Assembly (NCBI RefSeq): GCF_003429105.1
Contig: NZ_QVTD01000004.1
Span: 1 to 64,000 of the forward strand
Direction of reading: 5' to 3'
DNA length: 64,000 nucleotides
Source: Peribacillus glennii
GTDB lineage: Bacteria; Bacillota; Bacilli; Bacillales; DSM-1321
Every line of letters starts with the position of its first letter. Positions within the stretch are counted from its first letter, which is position 1. The notes beneath the pieces were generated by a model. The model ran no database searches, had not been told where the DNA came from, and saw only the letters and a program-made list of their open reading frames with translations. The translations under genes were made by a program, and so were the position numbers. Shown here one piece after another: positions 7,701-16,068 of the stretch.

Positions 7701-8432
7701 TTACATAGAAGTATACTCATGTTTAGAAGCTTCCCTCATTTCAGAAAGGGAATCAATCGCAGTTTTATTAAATCCCTTAATAAGGAGCCATACAGCTAAA
7801 CTCATTTCATTAGCTGCTACTGGCACAGCCAAAATAGCACCCCAAAAAGAAATTTGAGGAAACACACCGAACATTACGAATAAAGCACAAACAAAAACAA
7901 AAGTTGCCCCTGTCATCCCCAGAATGGATATGAATCTCGGCACAAGTTTGGTTTTATAAAATATATAACTATACATCAACGTATTTATACCCAGCATAAA
8001 GAGGGGACCGAGCATAAATGTCCAGTCATGTATTGCTTTTAAGATGATACCTGAAGCATGAAAAGATGTGGGATCCTGGACTTCTGCTGCTGCAAATTCC
8101 TGACTTAAGGTTAAGAGGGACAATACACTGATTAAACCAACAGTAATTATAATCGCTTCAAGAAACCTGAAGCAAACATGCCATAGTGCGATTGTTTCAT
8201 TATACATTCTTAACAATGGAAACATGGTAGTAGCAGTACCAACAGCTGAAACGACAAGAATTAACTCCATAAGCGCTCCTAATATCACTTGGTTAGCGTG
8301 TTCAGAACCTTTTATTAGGTAATCAGGACCGTTTAAGATAGGATCGTATAAATTAAGACCTATCACAGCCGAAACAGCAGCCAGTATAAACAGTACACCC
8401 ACAATACTTGCAGCTTTTTTGTTTGAATTCAT
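7701..8432 (-). CDS. DUF4386 domain membrane protein
   Basis: A 243-residue integral membrane protein with about six to seven hydrophobic segments (for example residues 9-27, 50-72, 85-110, 135-155, 170-190, 196-218). The opening KKAASIVGVLFILAAVSAVIG and the FRFLEAIIITVGLISVLSLL segment match DUF4386 proteins of Bacilli, whose function is unknown. It lies 43 nt behind the XRE regulator gene in the same direction, so it is probably co-transcribed with and perhaps controlled by it. Start ATG 8432 has a weak GAGGGGAT site upstream. Confidence 0.82.
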   Translation of the reverse strand: MNSNKKAASIVGVLFILAAVSAVIGLNLYDPILNGPDYLIKGSEHANQVILGALMELILVVSAVGTATTMFPLLRMYNETIALWHVCFRFLEAIIITVGLISVLSLLTLSQEFAAAEVQDPTSFHASGIILKAIHDWTFMLGPLFMLGINTLMYSYIFYKTKLVPRFISILGMTGATFVFVCALFVMFGVFPQISFWGAILAVPVAANEMSLAVWLLIKGFNKTAIDSLSEMREASKHEYTSM

Positions 8433-8475
8433 TCTTTTATCCCCTCACTTAATAAATTCAAAAATAATATTGTTC

Positions 8476-8700
8476 TTACTGCTTTGTGTTTTCCCCATAA
8501 TAGAATATCTCTTCCAACGGTAAGTTAAAGGTGTGTGCAATGCGAAAAGCTAGTTCTAGAGATGGGGAGTAGTTCCCCTTTTCGAGAGCCACGATGGTTT
8601 GTCTTGTCACGCCCACCTTGTCAGCCAACTGCTGCTGAGTCATTTCATCATGGTTGAATCGTAATTTTCGAATGTGATTGCCGACAAGATTTTTACTCAT
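8476..8700 (-). CDS. XRE family transcriptional regulator
   Basis: A 74-residue single-domain DNA-binding protein of the short Cro/CI type. The helix-turn-helix spans about residues 20-42 (QQQLADKVGVTRQTIVALEK), followed by NYSPSLELAFRIAHTFNLPLEEIF. Short regulators of this kind usually sit in an operon with small membrane proteins, as here: the 148-residue membrane protein gene ends 3 nt upstream and DUF4386 follows. Autoregulation is expected for the family but no operator was identified. Confidence 0.9.
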   Translation of the reverse strand: MSKNLVGNHIRKLRFNHDEMTQQQLADKVGVTRQTIVALEKGNYSPSLELAFRIAHTFNLPLEEIFYYGENTKQ

Positions 8701-8703
8701 ATT

Positions 8704-9150
8704 TTATACTCCTCTCCGATAGTGATAAAGTTTTGTAACGGAGCCAATCACATCTGAAATGAACCCTGAAGTAATCAGAATAACGAACATCATATGTGAG
8801 GGCTGAAGAATGACCAGCGATCCCATTGCAATAAGAAAGCCGATGATAAATACAAAAAACGAATTACGGTGCGCTTTCAATTCGATTAACCTATCTAATT
8901 CATCTGCAAATGTGGGTTCTTTTTCTTTGGTCGTAATTCTAAATACAATGTTGAAAATAATGTTGATAATGATATGTGCAACTATTGAAAACAATGTCAG
9001 GAAGAGGACAAAGGAACCCCAATAACGAAAAGCTTCAATCGACTCCAGCCCCCCTCCTGGGAACCGCGGATACATGTACAAACAATAAGAGACGAAAATG
9101 AGTATAGCACTAATTACAGATACGATGCTTTTCTTTTCTTGGTATGTCAT
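8704..9150 (-). CDS. small membrane protein of an XRE-linked cluster (DUF2178-like)
   Basis: A 148-residue protein with four hydrophobic segments (about 8-24, 42-68, 96-111, 117-135) and a charged cytoplasmic loop TTKEKEPTFADELDRLIELKA between segments two and three. The four-helix layout with a short XRE regulator gene directly behind it is the common arrangement for DUF2178/DUF3796-type proteins; the exact family is not certain. Start ATG 9150 follows AAGGAGGTGTAAATC. It is the first gene of a three-gene cluster. Confidence 0.72.
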   Translation of the reverse strand: MTYQEKKSIVSVISAILIFVSYCLYMYPRFPGGGLESIEAFRYWGSFVLFLTLFSIVAHIIINIIFNIVFRITTKEKEPTFADELDRLIELKAHRNSFFVFIIGFLIAMGSLVILQPSHMMFVILITSGFISDVIGSVTKLYHYRRGV

Positions 9151-9250
9151 GATTTACACCTCCTTATCGGGTAAATTTTACAACAGGTAAAGTTTCTTAT
9201 ACATAATGTAAATCAAACTATACATTAAGTCAAGTGTATATTACAAAAAT

Positions 9251-9292
9251 AGGCTGGAACATTACCTAGTGGGCAATGTTCCAGCCTTTATA
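9251..9292. terminator. strong hairpin upstream of the XRE cluster
   Basis: GGCTGGAACATT pairs perfectly with AATGTTCCAGCC around a 11-nt loop, then TTTAT. It is oriented for plus-strand transcripts, but no intact plus-strand gene lies to its left, so it may be left from a lost gene. Confidence 0.6.
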
Positions 9293-9982
9293 AAGAAGAA
9301 AATGGAGATAAAACACAATACATTACTAGTTTAACTTGCTAAAAATTATCAAAACAAACAAGCGAAACTGAATATATTAAATCTATCCTTCAATATACTA
9401 ATAATAAATCCTTATTTCTTTTTATTAATGTAGTCCTTCAAAATTAAAGGACACATTGTAATAACGTTTTAACCTAATCTTTCAGTAATAATTAAAAAGA
9501 GCACTAATCCTACTAAATTTAATGCTTTCCCAATAACTCTTATTCAACTAAACTGCCCCTTTAATGTAATAACGTTTGGCTCTGTTAAATTTTAATGTTG
9601 ATAATAATAAATAAGGGAAACCCTCATAATTTTGGGTTTCCTCTTGCTTATTATGGTACATATCCAATAGTATCGTAGGGGCTACTTGGGTTACGCTTTT
9701 TTATTGGAGACACAAACTGTTAAACGCCTTAAAACAAAATAAGGAGGTTATGCTGTTAGCCATAGCACCTTTTTTTCTAATAAATTTATATTGTTAATAT
9801 CCCCACTGATGAAAACGGTCAGTTTAATACTATTCTATATGATCATTATTCTTTATAAGCACATAAATGTTTAGCGATTGCTAGACTTCGCCCTTTTTCA
9901 TTATAGTAAGTAACTTGTCCTATACCTTAAAGATGGAATTTTAATAATATATAGAAACTCACTTAAGGGGGTTTCTAAATTT
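9293..9982. other. AT-rich stretch without an identifiable gene
   Basis: No coding frame could be supported. It holds repeat element A7 (9539-9576), a hairpin GGGAAACCC / GGGTTTCC at 9614-9642, and a stem-loop AGGT...ACCT followed by seven T at 9745-9776 that looks like a terminator. A short AAGGAGG at 9741 precedes an ATG frame of only 15 codons. Confidence 0.5.
9539..9576 (-). repeat. palindromic element A7
   Basis: CTTATTCAACTAAACTGCCC facing CCTTTAATGTAATAACG. It is the one copy with no recognisable minus-strand gene next to it. It is followed by TTTGGCTCTGTTA, a phrase that also occurs at 10937-10950. Confidence 0.6.
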
Positions 9983-10891
9983 ATGAAATTCAAGTATCCG
10001 CGATGGTCTCGATTGCCCTATAATGGAGAGGACAGCCCTCCTACAAATCCTGAAGAGCCGTTGGCAGGATCATGGCCGCTCTTTTTTCTAAAAAGGGACA
10101 AACATGGCTGGTTCACAGACAAGGACGGGAAGGCATTGCCACCGGTTAAGGATCCGAACACCACTGATTGGCAAGCAGAATTGAAGGCTGTGCAACAAAC
10201 TGCGGCAACATTGACACCCCTGCAGAAGCAGATTGCCGTCTATTGGGGCACAGGTTCGGTAACCAAGCAATGGACACCTATCATTGACCGGTTAATCGAC
10301 ACATATACCATATTCAGGGTAGGCATTCCGCCCATTTCCATCTCAAGCCCGCGAGCTGCACGGATCCTCGCTGTTACACAGGCTGCCATCCAGGATGCAC
10401 TGGTCGTTTGCTGGGCCGTGAAATACCGTTACGATGTAGCTCGTCCAGTTCAGCAGGATCCAAATTTCGTACCTCTTCTTTGTACCCCACGTCACCCCGC
10501 CTATATTTCCGGACATTCCATTGTTTCAGGGGCGGCCGCCGAAGTACTGAGCTATTTCTTCCCGGCTGAATCCGATCGCCTGAAGGAATTGGCTTTCGAG
10601 AATGGTATTTCCCGTTTATATGCAGGTGTTCATTTCCCTATCGATATCAGCGAGGGACTTAGGATTGGCAAGGCAATCGGACAGGCCGTCATTAATACAA
10701 TCAAGGATCAGAAGGACGCTGCTGGCCAGCCTGTGGACGTACCATTCACAGAGGATCTCGATGCTCAGCTTCCTCCTCCTCCATATCGGCAAATTATCCC
10801 GTTTGATTTTCAGGATAATTGTGAATCTGCCTCAAGAGGAATCGGTTTGTGGGAAAGAGTGAAAGAATATTTCTGGAGATTAATTCGATAA
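9983..10891 (+). CDS. vanadium-dependent haloperoxidase / acid phosphatase superfamily protein
   Basis: A 302-residue protein with the three active-site blocks of the vanadium haloperoxidase-PAP2 superfamily in order: WAVKYRYDVARP (Lys147, Arg154), PAYISGHSIVSGAAAE (Ser176-Gly-His178) and SRLYAGVHFPIDISEG (Arg211, His217, Asp221). These bind vanadate in haloperoxidases or phosphate in phosphatases. No signal peptide is visible. Start ATG 9983 follows AAGGGGGTTTCTAAATTT. It stands alone on the plus strand. Whether it halogenates, dephosphorylates or is a spore or envelope protein cannot be told from sequence. Confidence 0.87.
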   Translation: MKFKYPRWSRLPYNGEDSPPTNPEEPLAGSWPLFFLKRDKHGWFTDKDGKALPPVKDPNTTDWQAELKAVQQTAATLTPLQKQIAVYWGTGSVTKQWTPIIDRLIDTYTIFRVGIPPISISSPRAARILAVTQAAIQDALVVCWAVKYRYDVARPVQQDPNFVPLLCTPRHPAYISGHSIVSGAAAEVLSYFFPAESDRLKELAFENGISRLYAGVHFPIDISEGLRIGKAIGQAVINTIKDQKDAAGQPVDVPFTEDLDAQLPPPPYRQIIPFDFQDNCESASRGIGLWERVKEYFWRLIR

Positions 10892-10907
10892 ATTTCACTT
10901 GTAATAG

Positions 10908-10938
10908 CACTAGCCACTTTGGTTGGTGTTTTTATTTT
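10908..10938 (+). terminator. intrinsic terminator of the haloperoxidase-like gene
   Basis: CACTAGCCA pairs with TGGTTGGTG (two G-U pairs) and is followed by TTTTTATTTTT, 17 nt after the stop codon. Confidence 0.75.
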
Positions 10939-11007
10939 TGGCTCTGTTATCGTTTGTTGTTGATTTTAGGACTAAATAAATAGTCACCTAACAAGGTGGT
11001 TAATTTA

Positions 11008-11050
11008 TGCATTTATTCAACTCTCGCACCCTTTAGTTTAAGTGTAATTG
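11008..11050 (-). repeat. palindromic element A8
   Basis: ATTTATTCAACTCTCGCACCC followed by TTTAGTTTAAGTGTAAT: a diverged copy mixing both modules. It begins about 31 nt beyond the stop at 11081. Confidence 0.45.
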
Positions 11051-11080
11051 TTCACAAACTTATTAATTAAATAGTTACAT

Positions 11081-11455
11081 CTATTTTTTTTCAATCGCCA
11101 TACGCAAGTTCGAGATAACTCCAATAAGCAATACTAACGAACAAACCATTTTTTCAAAAGGTGTTCCAAACAATTGTTGTATAAATCCAAAAGACCAAAG
11201 TACAACAAAAAACCAACATATAACGGTTATTCCTCTTTTGTATTTATATAGTTTAATTCTACCAACAATCAACGTAAAAACTACTCCTATAATAGAAATA
11301 ACGATATTTATAACAGATATTGGTAGCTGTTCAGCGAATGATTCAGACCTTCCACCATTAACCCATGTGAATGGCATACTTTTGCTTATAATAAGAAAGT
11401 GGATTAAGATAGTCAAAGAGTAAAAAATTATTCCCATAAATACAGCAGTTTTCAT
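11081..11455 (-). CDS. small integral membrane protein
   Basis: A 124-residue protein with four hydrophobic segments (about 4-24, 44-66, 76-95, 103-117), a short loop with NGGRSESFAEQLP between the first two, and a positively charged linker KLYKYKRG before the third. I do not recognise the family. Start ATG 11455 has CAGGAAAATTA upstream. It is a single gene between the haloperoxidase-like gene and the DapA-family gene, followed by element A8. Confidence 0.65.
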   Translation of the reverse strand: MKTAVFMGIIFYSLTILIHFLIISKSMPFTWVNGGRSESFAEQLPISVINIVISIIGVVFTLIVGRIKLYKYKRGITVICWFFVVLWSFGFIQQLFGTPFEKMVCSLVLLIGVISNLRMAIEKK

Positions 11456-11639
11456 ATTAATTTTCCTGAGTTTTTCTAAAATAAAATCACCTCATTTTTC
11501 TTCCTGTTTCAATTTTATTAATCCAGTAATATACTATTCCTATATCTCTTACCATCTGACAGGTAACTGAAAGTAAGATTTCGAAGAGTTATCAAAAATC
11601 ACCATTATTCTTAAACAGAGCAAAAAACATCGGCTAGGT

Positions 11640-11730
11640 ATTCTTGTTGAACTAAACTGCCCCTTTAGTTGAACAAGAAAAAAGCCTTACTCCTTATTGA
11701 AGTAAAGCACCCCGTTAATTGATAACATTT
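11640..11730 (-). repeat. palindromic element A9 (full composite copy)
   Basis: Nearly the same as element A5: half-module CACCCCGTTAATTG, terminator stem CTTTACT / AGTAAGG with CTTTTTTC on the minus strand, then palindrome TTGAACTAAACTGCCCC facing TTTAGTTGAACAAG. It starts only 6 nt beyond the stop of the DapA-family gene at 11737. Confidence 0.78.
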
Positions 11731-11736
11731 TAATAA

Positions 11737-12576
11737 TCAGTCAGGAACTATACTTCCTATTGGACTCCTGCAAATCCCGATTGGAATACCCTTGTGATTT
11801 ATTATTTTTTTCAGATTCACAATAGGGTTTCCTAGATAAACTTGGTCCATAATATTTTCTATTTTTTCGCTTTCCTGTTCACTTACGTTTTGCTTTATAA
11901 GCATTTTTTGAAACCATTGACTAATCTCTATCGGGGAAACATTGCCTGCAATGGAAGAAAGACGATTGTATCCTTGTAAAACTACTTTTTCTTCTAAATT
12001 TACTTCTCCCCCAGCATAAAAATATAATTCGTCTCTATGTGTAGCGTTTTTTATTCGTCCAACTTTTTCTTTATTTCCCGCATCTTTTATTCCAATTACT
12101 AAATCTATCTCACTTAATTGAATAATACTTTTTTCTGATAAATCAAATCCAGTTCTTTTAGGATTGTTATATAAAATTGTTGGTTTATTACAAAGCTGAA
12201 TAATCCTCTTTGAATAAACTATTGCTTCCTCTTGTGTTGGAATTACATATGGTGGATAACCAAGCAAAATACCTGATATTTTTGTGTGACGAATCTTTTC
12301 AGCTAATTCCTCAGCCTCTTTCTGTCTAACTGAAGCTACGCCAAATATGATTTCCATATTACTAATGAGATCTTCTTCCTGTTCTAAAGCATTTATTATT
12401 TCAATTTTTTCACGGAGGTATAGACTATGTTGTTCTCCAATTGAACCTGAGACAAGAACAGACTTTACTCCTTGCTTATACAGTTCCCTTATATGGCTTA
12501 TTGTCCCTTGAATATTTAAAGATTCATCATTAAAAAAAGCTGTTGGCACGGCAATATGAACGGTTTCTTTTAACAT
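11737..12576 (-). CDS. dihydrodipicolinate synthase family lyase
   Basis: A 279-residue TIM-barrel aldolase of the DapA/NanA family. The Schiff-base Lys lies in VIGIKDAGN (about residue 161-163), the catalytic Tyr in ILYNNPKRTG (about 134-143), and the pyruvate carboxylate loop is SGSIGEQHSL near 43-52. It differs strongly from housekeeping DapA (VGTTGE is replaced by SGSIGE), so it more likely acts on another 2-keto acid aldol. Start ATG 12576 follows AAAGGAGAGAAATATTT. It overlaps the upstream membrane-protein frame by 47 nt. Confidence 0.82.
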   Translation of the reverse strand: MLKETVHIAVPTAFFNDESLNIQGTISHIRELYKQGVKSVLVSGSIGEQHSLYLREKIEIINALEQEEDLISNMEIIFGVASVRQKEAEELAEKIRHTKISGILLGYPPYVIPTQEEAIVYSKRIIQLCNKPTILYNNPKRTGFDLSEKSIIQLSEIDLVIGIKDAGNKEKVGRIKNATHRDELYFYAGGEVNLEEKVVLQGYNRLSSIAGNVSPIEISQWFQKMLIKQNVSEQESEKIENIMDQVYLGNPIVNLKKIINHKGIPIGICRSPIGSIVPD

Positions 12577-12844
12577 AAATATTTCTCTCCTTTATCTTTA
12601 TCTTTTTCTTATTCGTTCCGGTAAGCTTCACAAGTAAGATTGCGATTACAGCCATTATGATAGCCACCCCTACACTTATGCTTACGTTTGTCCCTAGATT
12701 ATTAGTATTAAATGAATCTATTATGTAATGAATTGTATTTGACTTCTGCCAAAGTAAGATAAAAACAAGATAAATGAATCCCAGAAGAGAAAATGCTCCT
12801 ACTAAATGTCTAACTTTAAATGTATCTTGATTTTGCTTTTCCAT
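12530..12844 (-). CDS. small two-helix membrane protein overlapping the DapA-family gene
   Basis: A 104-residue frame starting at ATG 12844 after AAGGTGGTGG. Two hydrophobic segments (about 13-32 and 53-72) flank a polar loop; the tail is Lys/Arg-rich. The last 15 or so residues overlap the start of the lyase gene in another frame, so the natural stop may have been lost by a shift, or the two are translationally coupled. I do not recognise the family. Confidence 0.55.
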   Translation of the reverse strand: MEKQNQDTFKVRHLVGAFSLLGFIYLVFILLWQKSNTIHYIIDSFNTNNLGTNVSISVGVAIIMAVIAILLVKLTGTNKKKIKIKERNIYVKRNRSYCRANSFF

Positions 12845-13338
12845 GGCACTACCACCACCTTATACATAAATTCAGTGAACAGGATTCTATATTTAATTAG
12901 TATGTTTTTCTTTTGATCCGTTGTAGAGTTACTAACCTTTCTGAATCATTCTTATTCGATATATATACTAAAAAGTGTAAAATCATATAGCTAAAATGGT
13001 AAAGTCTAGACGGTTTCCTATGTTTACCTAATACGAGAACCCCGAAGTATTTTGATCATTAAGGAAGTTACTTATTTATCTTCAGATATAAATCATTGGA
13101 ATCATACGGTTCTCGGCTATTGATGCTAAATTAATTCTTAACTATCCGCCACGAGGGCTGTACATAATTTTAAAAAACACTCTTCAACTCCCTCAGTATG
13201 ATTCGATTTTCGTCCAAATGCTCGCTCATTCGCAGGATTTCAAACTCCTTAGTCTTAGGTGACCTTTTGTTCGAAGTAAGCTTGGGCCAACTTGGCTACG
13301 TGAAGGCTTGGTTAAATAAACAACGATCTACAGGAATG
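12845..13338. other. stretch with only a gene tail
   Basis: Most is AT-rich without supported coding. On the minus strand a frame ending near 13165 reads NKRSPKTKEFEILRMSEHLD and then ENRIILRELKSVF, which looks like a real protein tail, possibly from a mobile-element gene, but has no start. Confidence 0.35.
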
Positions 13339-13536
13339 CTAACCTAACAATAATTCATATGCATGAAGAATTGTATTTTTCCCTACCCCTAAATCAATTG
13401 CCATTCTTCTGACCGAGGGCAGCTTTTGCCCGTTTTGAAGATCTCCGGAAAGGATTCGATTCCTGATTTCCTTGTATACCTGCTCGAATAATGGCTGAAT
13501 TGCATTTCGTTCAAGATTTATGAAAAACTCGATCAT
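13339..13536 (-). pseudogene. GntR-type regulator, N-terminal HTH only
   Basis: From ATG 13536 (AGAGGGAACTTG upstream) 65 residues encode a complete GntR winged helix: QPLFEQVYKEIRNRILSGDL, LPSVRRMAIDLGV and KNTILHAYELL, close to YtrA and MocR subfamily heads. The frame then stops, with no effector or aminotransferase-like domain. YtrA-type proteins need about 120 residues and MocR about 450, so this is a truncated gene, although the HTH could in principle still fold. Confidence 0.75.
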
Positions 13537-13749
13537 CAAGTTCCCTCTTTTAATTATGTATTTGGACAAGCAGTGATTTTTATAGTGCTTTTTTACTGCT
13601 CTTTATACGTTCTATATAAATACACAATCCCCTTTTCTTTTCCTGAAATAAAGTCCTGGAGCTCCATAGTAAATTAAGTGCAAGCCAGAAAGTGGTTTCC
13701 TCCTTTTCCTTATCTTTTGCTATAGTATAAAAAGTGGGGAGTTGATTAG

Positions 13750-14549
13750 ATGTTTTTGTTTGGACTTATAGAGCAGTTGCCCGTAATAATTTTTATTGTG
13801 GCACGTCTGATTATGCATCGGTTTATTTGATCGTAAATCGATTAAAACCTTCTTTGATAAAACGAGCTTCTTGGATGAAAAAGCGAAGAGACCTTGATTT
13901 ATTTCTCTAACCAGGTGACAAAGGTATTGGGCCTCGTGTTCTTCTTTATATATGTGTTAAGTCATTTCTTCAATCTGACCAAGCTTGTCACTCACGGGTT
14001 CGGTTGTTGTCGCGGGTGCCTTGGCAGTGATCCTCCAGCATATCATCCGCGATTACATTATGGGGCTGACCTATCTATTTGAAAGGCAAATCCATCATGG
14101 TGATTACGTTATTATTAATAGAAACCGTTCAGAAAATTAGTATGCGGTATCTTAAGATCCGGCAGCATGTTGGATTTCTCTATACGGTCTTATATAGCAA
14201 CATAACGGAACTTCACAACGGGAATCGTGGCAGATGCAGGGTGATTGAAAGCCTAGTGTTAAATTATAGGCAAAATCCGGAAGAGGCCTTTAAGGTAATG
14301 GAAGACGTTGCAAATACATGCAACGAGAAATACAGGGAATTCCTGTTAGAAGATGCTGACGGCATTCCTGTTGAAAGTTTCAAATTCAACCAGATCATCG
14401 AACTAAACGTGGATTTCAGGGGGCACCGGTACTCATTTTCATGTTTTGTGAATGAAGCTGTGGAAACCGGCAAGAAAGTGAGGTATGAGCTGGCGTTGGC
14501 TGCCTTTGAGAACAACTTGGAGATGGCGGAGAGCCTTAGCAGCCATTAA
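13750..14549 (+). pseudogene. MscS family mechanosensitive channel, multiple frameshifts
   Basis: Three plus-strand frames read one protein. ATG 13750 opens MFLFGLIEQLPVIIFIVARL; later YFSNQVTKVLGLVFFFIYVL; then, in another frame, VVAGALAVILQHIIRDYIMG and LTYLFERQIHHGDYVIIN, the pore helix and beta-domain entry of MscS channels. The frame 14079-14549 then supplies ISMRYLKIRQHVGFLYTVLY, ELHNGNRGRCRVIESLVLNY and ELNVDFRGHRYSFSCF. The C-terminal half is well kept, the N-terminal half is broken by at least two shifts. Confidence 0.75.
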
Positions 14550-14551
14550 AT

Positions 14552-14592
14552 GCAAAAAAGCAAGGGAACATACTACTGCTTTTTTGCTGTAT
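14552..14592 (+). terminator. hairpin terminator after the MscS remnant
   Basis: TGCAAAAAAGCA pairs with TGCTTTTTTGC around a 14-nt loop directly after the stop at 14549. Confidence 0.7.
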
Positions 14593-14776
14593 TCCTAATA
14601 GAAATACAGCTTTTGTAATTGGGAAATTCAAAATAAGATGACTATATATTATATTGTCTTTACATAAACAACCCGCAAATTGTACCCATTATTAATATAA
14701 AAACTGTCCCTATTATTGAACATGTAAAGATGCTAAACTCGGCCTATAAACAAATTAGAAAGGAGCATCCAATAAT

Positions 14777-14968
14777 ATGGCATTAGAAATGCGAAATAAA
14801 TGTGAAAGTTGTAATGATTCAATTGATGACAATTCTCCCGCTTATATTTGTGTCTATGAATGTACTTTTTGCTCTCCATGCACTGAAGAAATGAATAGTA
14901 TTTGTCCAAATTGTGGAGGAGAGCTTGTAAAAAGACCTAGGAAGCCACAAATTGTTTGTTCACTTTAA
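14777..14968 (+). CDS. DUF1272 zinc-ribbon-like protein
   Basis: A 63-residue cysteine-rich protein. Cys pairs CESC (9-12), CTFCSPC (29-35) and CPNCGGEL (43-50) and the start MALEMRNKCESC match DUF1272 proteins, which probably bind two zinc ions through eight cysteines; role unknown. Start ATG 14777 follows AAAGGAGCATCCAATA. It is monocistronic, with a terminator 9 nt downstream. Confidence 0.9.
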   Translation: MALEMRNKCESCNDSIDDNSPAYICVYECTFCSPCTEEMNSICPNCGGELVKRPRKPQIVCSL

Positions 14969-14975
14969 AGTTTTT

Positions 14976-15001
14976 AAACAGGGATTATCCCTGTTTTTTT
15001 A
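14976..15001 (+). terminator. intrinsic terminator of the DUF1272 gene
   Basis: AACAGGGAT and ATCCCTGTT pair around one base and are followed by TTTTTT. Confidence 0.9.
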
Positions 15002-15004
15002 TTG

Positions 15005-15050
15005 CATAATTTCTTCAACTAACCTCCTTCAATGAAAGAAGTTAAAACGC
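15005..15050 (-). repeat. palindromic element A10 (diverged)
   Basis: TTTCTTCAACTAACCTCCTTC followed by GAAAGAAGTTAAAACGCCCG; the CTGCCC loop has decayed. It lies about 42 nt beyond the stop of the IS110 fragment. Confidence 0.4.
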
Positions 15051-15091
15051 CCGATTTCTCTGGTTTTCTCGGTTTTTTATTAGTAGTAACT

Positions 15092-15364
15092 TTAGTTCTG
15101 AATGTCAGCCCTTAAAAATTGGAGGGCTGCTTTCCCCTCCCAGCTTATAAAGACCGTCAAAAACTCGGGAAAATACCGGTCTATCCAGTTGTGAATTTGC
15201 CCTTGCACTGTTTGAAGGTCAACGGTCAGGAGATCACGAATTTTTTTAGCCACCCTTAGTTCTGCATAAACTCCTTGTGGAATCGTAGGTTCAGCGTATC
15301 TCCCATCCTTGACCAGCTGTGCAATGACTCTGGCATCTTTCAAAGGTAGCAATTTTAACACCAT
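15092..15364 (-). pseudogene. IS110 family transposase, internal fragment
   Basis: The 90-residue frame contains LKDARVIAQLVKDGRYAEP, GVYAELRVAKKIRDLL and IDRYFPEFLTVFISWEGKAA, which is the middle of IS110-type DEDD transposases (after the first Asp of the catalytic tetrad). The N-terminal part and the C-terminal Ser-containing domain are absent. It lies 11 nt behind the DUF3600 gene, so insertion or deletion has cut between them. Confidence 0.8.
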
Positions 15365-15375
15365 TACAATGAATT

Positions 15376-16068
15376 TTACTGTGCTTGCTTCTCATCAACA
15401 TACTTTATAATAGTTTTTGATTCTTGAAATTCTTTTTGAAGATTTGTAGGCACCCTATTTACTTCTATTGGTCCTTCGTTTGGGTTTAATCCGCTTCGTG
15501 CAAGCACTTTTTCATATACCATAAGGGCTTCAATATATTTGTTATATTCTTCAGGTGATAAAACATCGACACTCAGTTTTTGTCCGTTTAATTTATCAAA
15601 GTATGGCTGTATCATCATTAAAGCCTGCCTTATTTGATTAACCTTCTTTAAAGGAATTTGATCATAATCAATATTTCCATTTCGGTCTCCATATTTAATC
15701 TTAGAACTTGTTAAAACATCAAGAAGTTGCTTAAATTGCTTGTAATCTTCTTCTCCTAAATCCCCCTTGGCTTGTGATAGTTTTGCACTGAAAAGTAAGT
15801 AACCTTCCATAGTGGCATTAGTGATATGCTTTTTTAGATTTTCAAATGAACCATATAACTCATCAGCAAAAAAGGATTGTGAGGCAAATACACCAGTCGG
15901 GATTAAAAGCGTTGCAGTAATAACACCTATGACCAGGCGTTTTTTCACTTTCCTATTTACTGCATCGATATTGTTTATCACTTTCATTTTTAGTTCGGGC
16001 GTTGGAATTAACTCTTTCCCTCTCTCTTTTAACGACTCCATTAACTGAGTTTCAAGATTCATATCCAT
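15376..16068 (-). CDS. DUF3600 protein, probable partner (anti-sigma) of the ECF sigma factor
   Basis: A 230-residue protein with a 45-residue cytoplasmic head, one membrane segment at about 45-63 (RLVIGVITATLLIPTGVFAS) and a long extracytoplasmic part (YEKVLARSGLNPNEG near the end), the layout of DUF3600 proteins in Bacillus. The gene overlaps the sigma factor gene by 17 nt, which implies translational coupling. By analogy with ECF sigma operons I infer that it holds the sigma factor inactive at the membrane; the sequence itself does not prove this. Confidence 0.75.
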   Translation of the reverse strand: MDMNLETQLMESLKERGKELIPTPELKMKVINNIDAVNRKVKKRLVIGVITATLLIPTGVFASQSFFADELYGSFENLKKHITNATMEGYLLFSAKLSQAKGDLGEEDYKQFKQLLDVLTSSKIKYGDRNGNIDYDQIPLKKVNQIRQALMMIQPYFDKLNGQKLSVDVLSPEEYNKYIEALMVYEKVLARSGLNPNEGPIEVNRVPTNLQKEFQESKTIIKYVDEKQAQ

